Source: JBOGED01 sp050743625 (lineage in GTDB: Bacteria > Actinomycetota > Nitriliruptoria > Euzebyales > Egibacteraceae). Taken from it: a stretch of 7,750 nt of DNA. Below, piece by piece: positions 6,008-7,750 of the stretch. Position numbers and translations under genes: made by a program. Positions within the stretch are counted from its first letter, which is position 1. Every line of letters starts with the position of its first letter. The notes under the pieces were generated by a model. The model searched no databases and was not told the origin of the DNA. It worked only from the letters and a program-made list of their open reading frames with translations. The DNA is taken from the NCBI GenBank assembly GCA_050743625.1, contig JBOGED010000081.1, positions 1 through 7,750 on the forward strand, given 5' to 3'.

Positions 6008-6487
6008 TCATTGGATTTGCATGAAATCCTGGAGGATGCCGTAGTCTCTGCCGTACGTGAGACACCGAGCGGCCTGCGGGGGGGGCATCCATACGAGTCG
6101 ATCTACCTCATCGGTCGAGACGAACTCCCCACCTATCGCCCGCATCGCCCAATATCTCACGAGCTTGTCGCGGCCACGGTGCACGTAACGGGTTGTGCCG
6201 AGCTCGGGACCGACCTCGACCTCGTATCCAGTTTCCTCCCGGACCTCGCGCACCGCCGTGTCAAGGTCGGCTTCGCAGCCATCGCGCTTGCCCTTTGGGA
6301 ACGTCCAGTCGTCGTATCGCGGCCGGTGCACAAGCGCGACCTCCACCCCACCGGGCGTTGACCCCGGCCGCCAAAGCACCCCACCCGCGGCGCGAATGAC
6401 ACCGCCTCTCCGCTTGCCGGCCTTACCCGTCGATCCCCGCCCCCCGCCGCCTCCGGCGGCGGCTTCACCCGTCGCAGATTCGCCCAT
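6008..6487 (-). CDS. Nudix hydrolase, MutT1-like single-domain protein
   Basis: A 159-aa protein with a complete Nudix box GKRDGCEADLDTAV-REVREETGY, matching GX5EX7REUXEEXGU, so the Mg2+ ligands in REVREE are present. Upstream, AAGGVLWRPG and ALVHRPRYDDWTFPKGK match the N-terminal Nudix domain of mycobacterial MutT1. That domain acts on oxidised or diphosphorylated nucleotides such as 8-oxo-dGTP or diadenosine polyphosphates. The YWAMRAIGGEF and VDRLVWMP segments fit the same group. The C-terminal histidine-phosphatase domain present in MutT1 is absent, so it is a short relative; the substrate is not settled. Residues 1-28 are low complexity (GGGGGRGSTGKAGKRR) and encoded by a GC hairpin. No in-frame ATG, GTG or TTG lies between Met1 and the domain, and no clear Shine-Dalgarno precedes it, so leaderless translation is possible. 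It is divergent from the next gene with 103 bases between. Confidence 0.92.
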   Translation of the reverse strand: MGESATGEAAAGGGGGRGSTGKAGKRRGGVIRAAGGVLWRPGSTPGGVEVALVHRPRYDDWTFPKGKRDGCEADLDTAVREVREETGYEVEVGPELGTTRYVHRGRDKLVRYWAMRAIGGEFVSTDEVDRLVWMPPPQAARCLTYGRDYGILQDFMQIQ

Positions 6488-6572
6488 AAACCAAACGGTG
6501 TACCACGACGGGCACCGGGCGTCCGAACCCGCTACGGTTACGCCTTCCTCCTATCGCGATCTGCCACGAGCT

Positions 6573-6579
6573 GGGAGAG
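6573..6579 (+). promoter_or_regulatory. Ribosome binding site GGGAGAG for the PRiA4_ORF3-like gene
   Basis: GGGAGAG lies 11 bases ahead of the in-frame GTG at 6591-6593. This supports that start over an ATG four codons later (6603), which would sit 23 bases away, and over the long frame open to 6195, which runs antisense through the Nudix gene. Confidence 0.55.
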
Positions 6580-6590
6580 AGACGACGACC

Positions 6591-7676
6591 GTGACCGACT
6601 GGATGACTATCCGGGTAGTACTCACCGGTCGCGAGGACGTGCCTCTAGTCCAGCCACCGGGGCGGGTGCTCCTCGTCCACGCAGACCATACGTTCGCCGA
6701 CCTGGCGGAGGCGATCGACACCACGTTCGGACGCTGGGACTTGGCCCCGCTTCATGAGTTCGCGGTCGAGGGGCGCCAGCTGGGCGCCGAACCGCAGCCG
6801 TTCGCGTCCGTCGAGGACAGCGACGCCGTCACCGTCGGCGAGGTGGGCTTGCGTCCGGGCTCGCGGTTCAACTATCTCTTTGATCTCGAGGCCCGCTGGA
6901 TACACATCTGCACGGTCGAAGGGCTCGGCGTCGACCCCTATGAGCTGGCCGGAGGTGAACCCGAGCTACCGACACCCATCTTCGGGTGGGGAACGATCCC
7001 CGACCAGTACGGCCGGCATGCGGAGGACGAGGGCATACGCAATGGCGAGCTTGGCCAACAGCTCGACGAGTTCGGGTTCGGCGATCTCGACGAGGAGCTC
7101 GACGCCGAGCTCGCGGCGTGGGACGAGGCCGAGACCGCCTCGTGGGATGTCGTCGCGGCGGCGCTGAGCGGCATCGAGCGGCCCCTGCCGACCGCCGAAC
7201 TGGCCGGGGCGACCGCCCGGTTACGAGCCCAAGCCACCGACCCGGACTGGCCGTACGACATCCTCTTTGCCGCCGCCGCGGTGAGCCCAAGCCAGCTACC
7301 CGCTGACGACCAGCGGTTGTGGCTCGAGCTGGCGTCCAGCGTCGTCTCCCCCCGGGACGAGACGCCGCTGGACGTCGAGGCAGAGGCCGCCTGGCTCACC
7401 CTCGAGCTCGCGGACTGGGCCGGCGCGATCATCGGCCTCGTCCGCGGTGGGACGGGACACCCCGCGGAGCCCGACAATCTCGTCCAGCTGATCGAGGCCT
7501 GTCCCGAGATCGACCCGGACGAGACCGACTTGGAGGACGAGGAGGTTGTCGCCCAAGGGTTCGAAACCGTCGTCGTCCTCTGGGAGGCGCTCGGCGCCAT
7601 CGATTCCCGCCACCGCCTCACCGCACTGGGGCGGTGGGGGTTGCCCGAGGCCTTACGGGTGGCTTGGACCGGCTAG
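6591..7676 (+). CDS. PRiA4_ORF3-like (IS1096 TnpR-like) domain protein with acidic C-terminal region
   Basis: A 361-aa soluble protein. Residues 5-140 follow the plasmid pRiA4b ORF-3 fold, known from passenger proteins of IS1096-type elements: TFADLAEAIDTTFGRWDLAPLHEF, the EDSDAVTVGEVGLRPGSRFNYLFDLEARWIH core, and FGWGTIPDQYG. The usual short Cys/Gly tail of the family is not seen. Residues 150-361 are helical, rich in Asp/Glu and Trp, and end DSRHRLTALGRWGLPEALRVAW, a closing motif that resembles the ends of other PRiA4-type proteins with long C-terminal parts. No catalytic residues or DNA-binding motif stand out, and no transposase or insertion element lies in the window, so a mobile link is family knowledge only. 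No membrane segment or signal peptide is present. The family assignment is good and the function unknown. Confidence 0.82.
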   Translation: MTDWMTIRVVLTGREDVPLVQPPGRVLLVHADHTFADLAEAIDTTFGRWDLAPLHEFAVEGRQLGAEPQPFASVEDSDAVTVGEVGLRPGSRFNYLFDLEARWIHICTVEGLGVDPYELAGGEPELPTPIFGWGTIPDQYGRHAEDEGIRNGELGQQLDEFGFGDLDEELDAELAAWDEAETASWDVVAAALSGIERPLPTAELAGATARLRAQATDPDWPYDILFAAAAVSPSQLPADDQRLWLELASSVVSPRDETPLDVEAEAAWLTLELADWAGAIIGLVRGGTGHPAEPDNLVQLIEACPEIDPDETDLEDEEVVAQGFETVVVLWEALGAIDSRHRLTALGRWGLPEALRVAWTG

Positions 7677-7686
7677 TGGTCTTCAG

Positions 7687-7706
7687 GGTCCCGGGTGGTC
7701 CCGGGT
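7687..7706. repeat. Tandem pair of the 10-mer GGTCCCGGGT
   Basis: Two abutting perfect copies (7687-7696 and 7697-7706), each centred on the palindrome CCCGGG, lie 10 bases after the stop of the PRiA4_ORF3-like gene. The rest of 7677-7750 shows no gene and no hairpin with a T-run. Confidence 0.6.
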
Positions 7707-7750
7707 CGCGTCTCGTCGGGTTCCGCTCGCGAAGGGCCTTTTAGGTCGCT

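Noticed and set aside
5889..6092. 68-codon N-terminal extension of the unknown copper-module protein
   Set aside because: It would put a long Arg/Pro-rich stretch before the signal peptide and overlap the Nudix gene's end. The strong ribosome site at 5896-5904 supports the shorter start.
6195..6590. Upstream extension of the PRiA4_ORF3-like gene
   Set aside because: The frame is antisense to the Nudix gene, rich in Pro/Arg/Ser without domain similarity, and the GTG at 6591 has a ribosome site.

Overview
The window is GC-rich chromosomal DNA with actinobacterial character. Signs of this are frequent GTG starts, a MutT1-like Nudix protein, an actinobacterial TPR-regulator fragment, a WD40 tail fragment and a PRiA4_ORF3-type protein. 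The protein styles would suit the Solirubrobacterales/Thermoleophilia or a related lineage, but this is inferred from the look of the proteins and no marker gene in the window settles it.

Left part (1-1582): a HAD-IIB (Cof-type) phosphatase on the minus strand and a family 5 (UdgB-like) iron-sulfur uracil-DNA glycosylase on the plus strand. They diverge from a 44-base gap.

Middle part (1583-3099): about 1.5 kb with no intact gene. It starts with a roughly 270-base segment bounded by imperfect inverted repeats (MITE-like) that carries two near-identical hairpins, TTGCGCG-N4-CGCGCAA, with conserved stems and different loops. Three 3'-end gene remnants follow: the anticodon-binding and S4 part of a tyrosyl-tRNA synthetase (minus), the TPR tail of a transcriptional regulator (plus), and the last ~45 codons of a WD40-type protein (minus) with a frameshift in a C6 run. 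The TyrRS and TPR pieces meet at an abrupt junction near 2455-2475, each without its N-terminal half. This is a rearrangement scar, or possibly an assembly chimera.

Right-centre part (3100-6487, all minus strand): a Nudix hydrolase, then, after a 119-base gap, a two-gene copper module. The module is a signal-peptide membrane protein of unknown function (366 aa) that overlaps by ATGA with a CopC-CopD fusion carrying an extra C-terminal extracytoplasmic domain. Both module proteins are predicted to begin with histidine after signal cleavage, and the unknown protein also has a clustered WHDHRVHW motif. They probably act together at the membrane in copper handling. This unknown partner is the best candidate for undescribed biology here.

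Right part (6591-7676): a plus-strand gene with a PRiA4_ORF3-like (IS1096 TnpR-like) N-terminal domain fused to an acidic, Trp-rich helical region of unknown function, divergent from the Nudix gene. The window ends with a short tandem repeat and no further gene.
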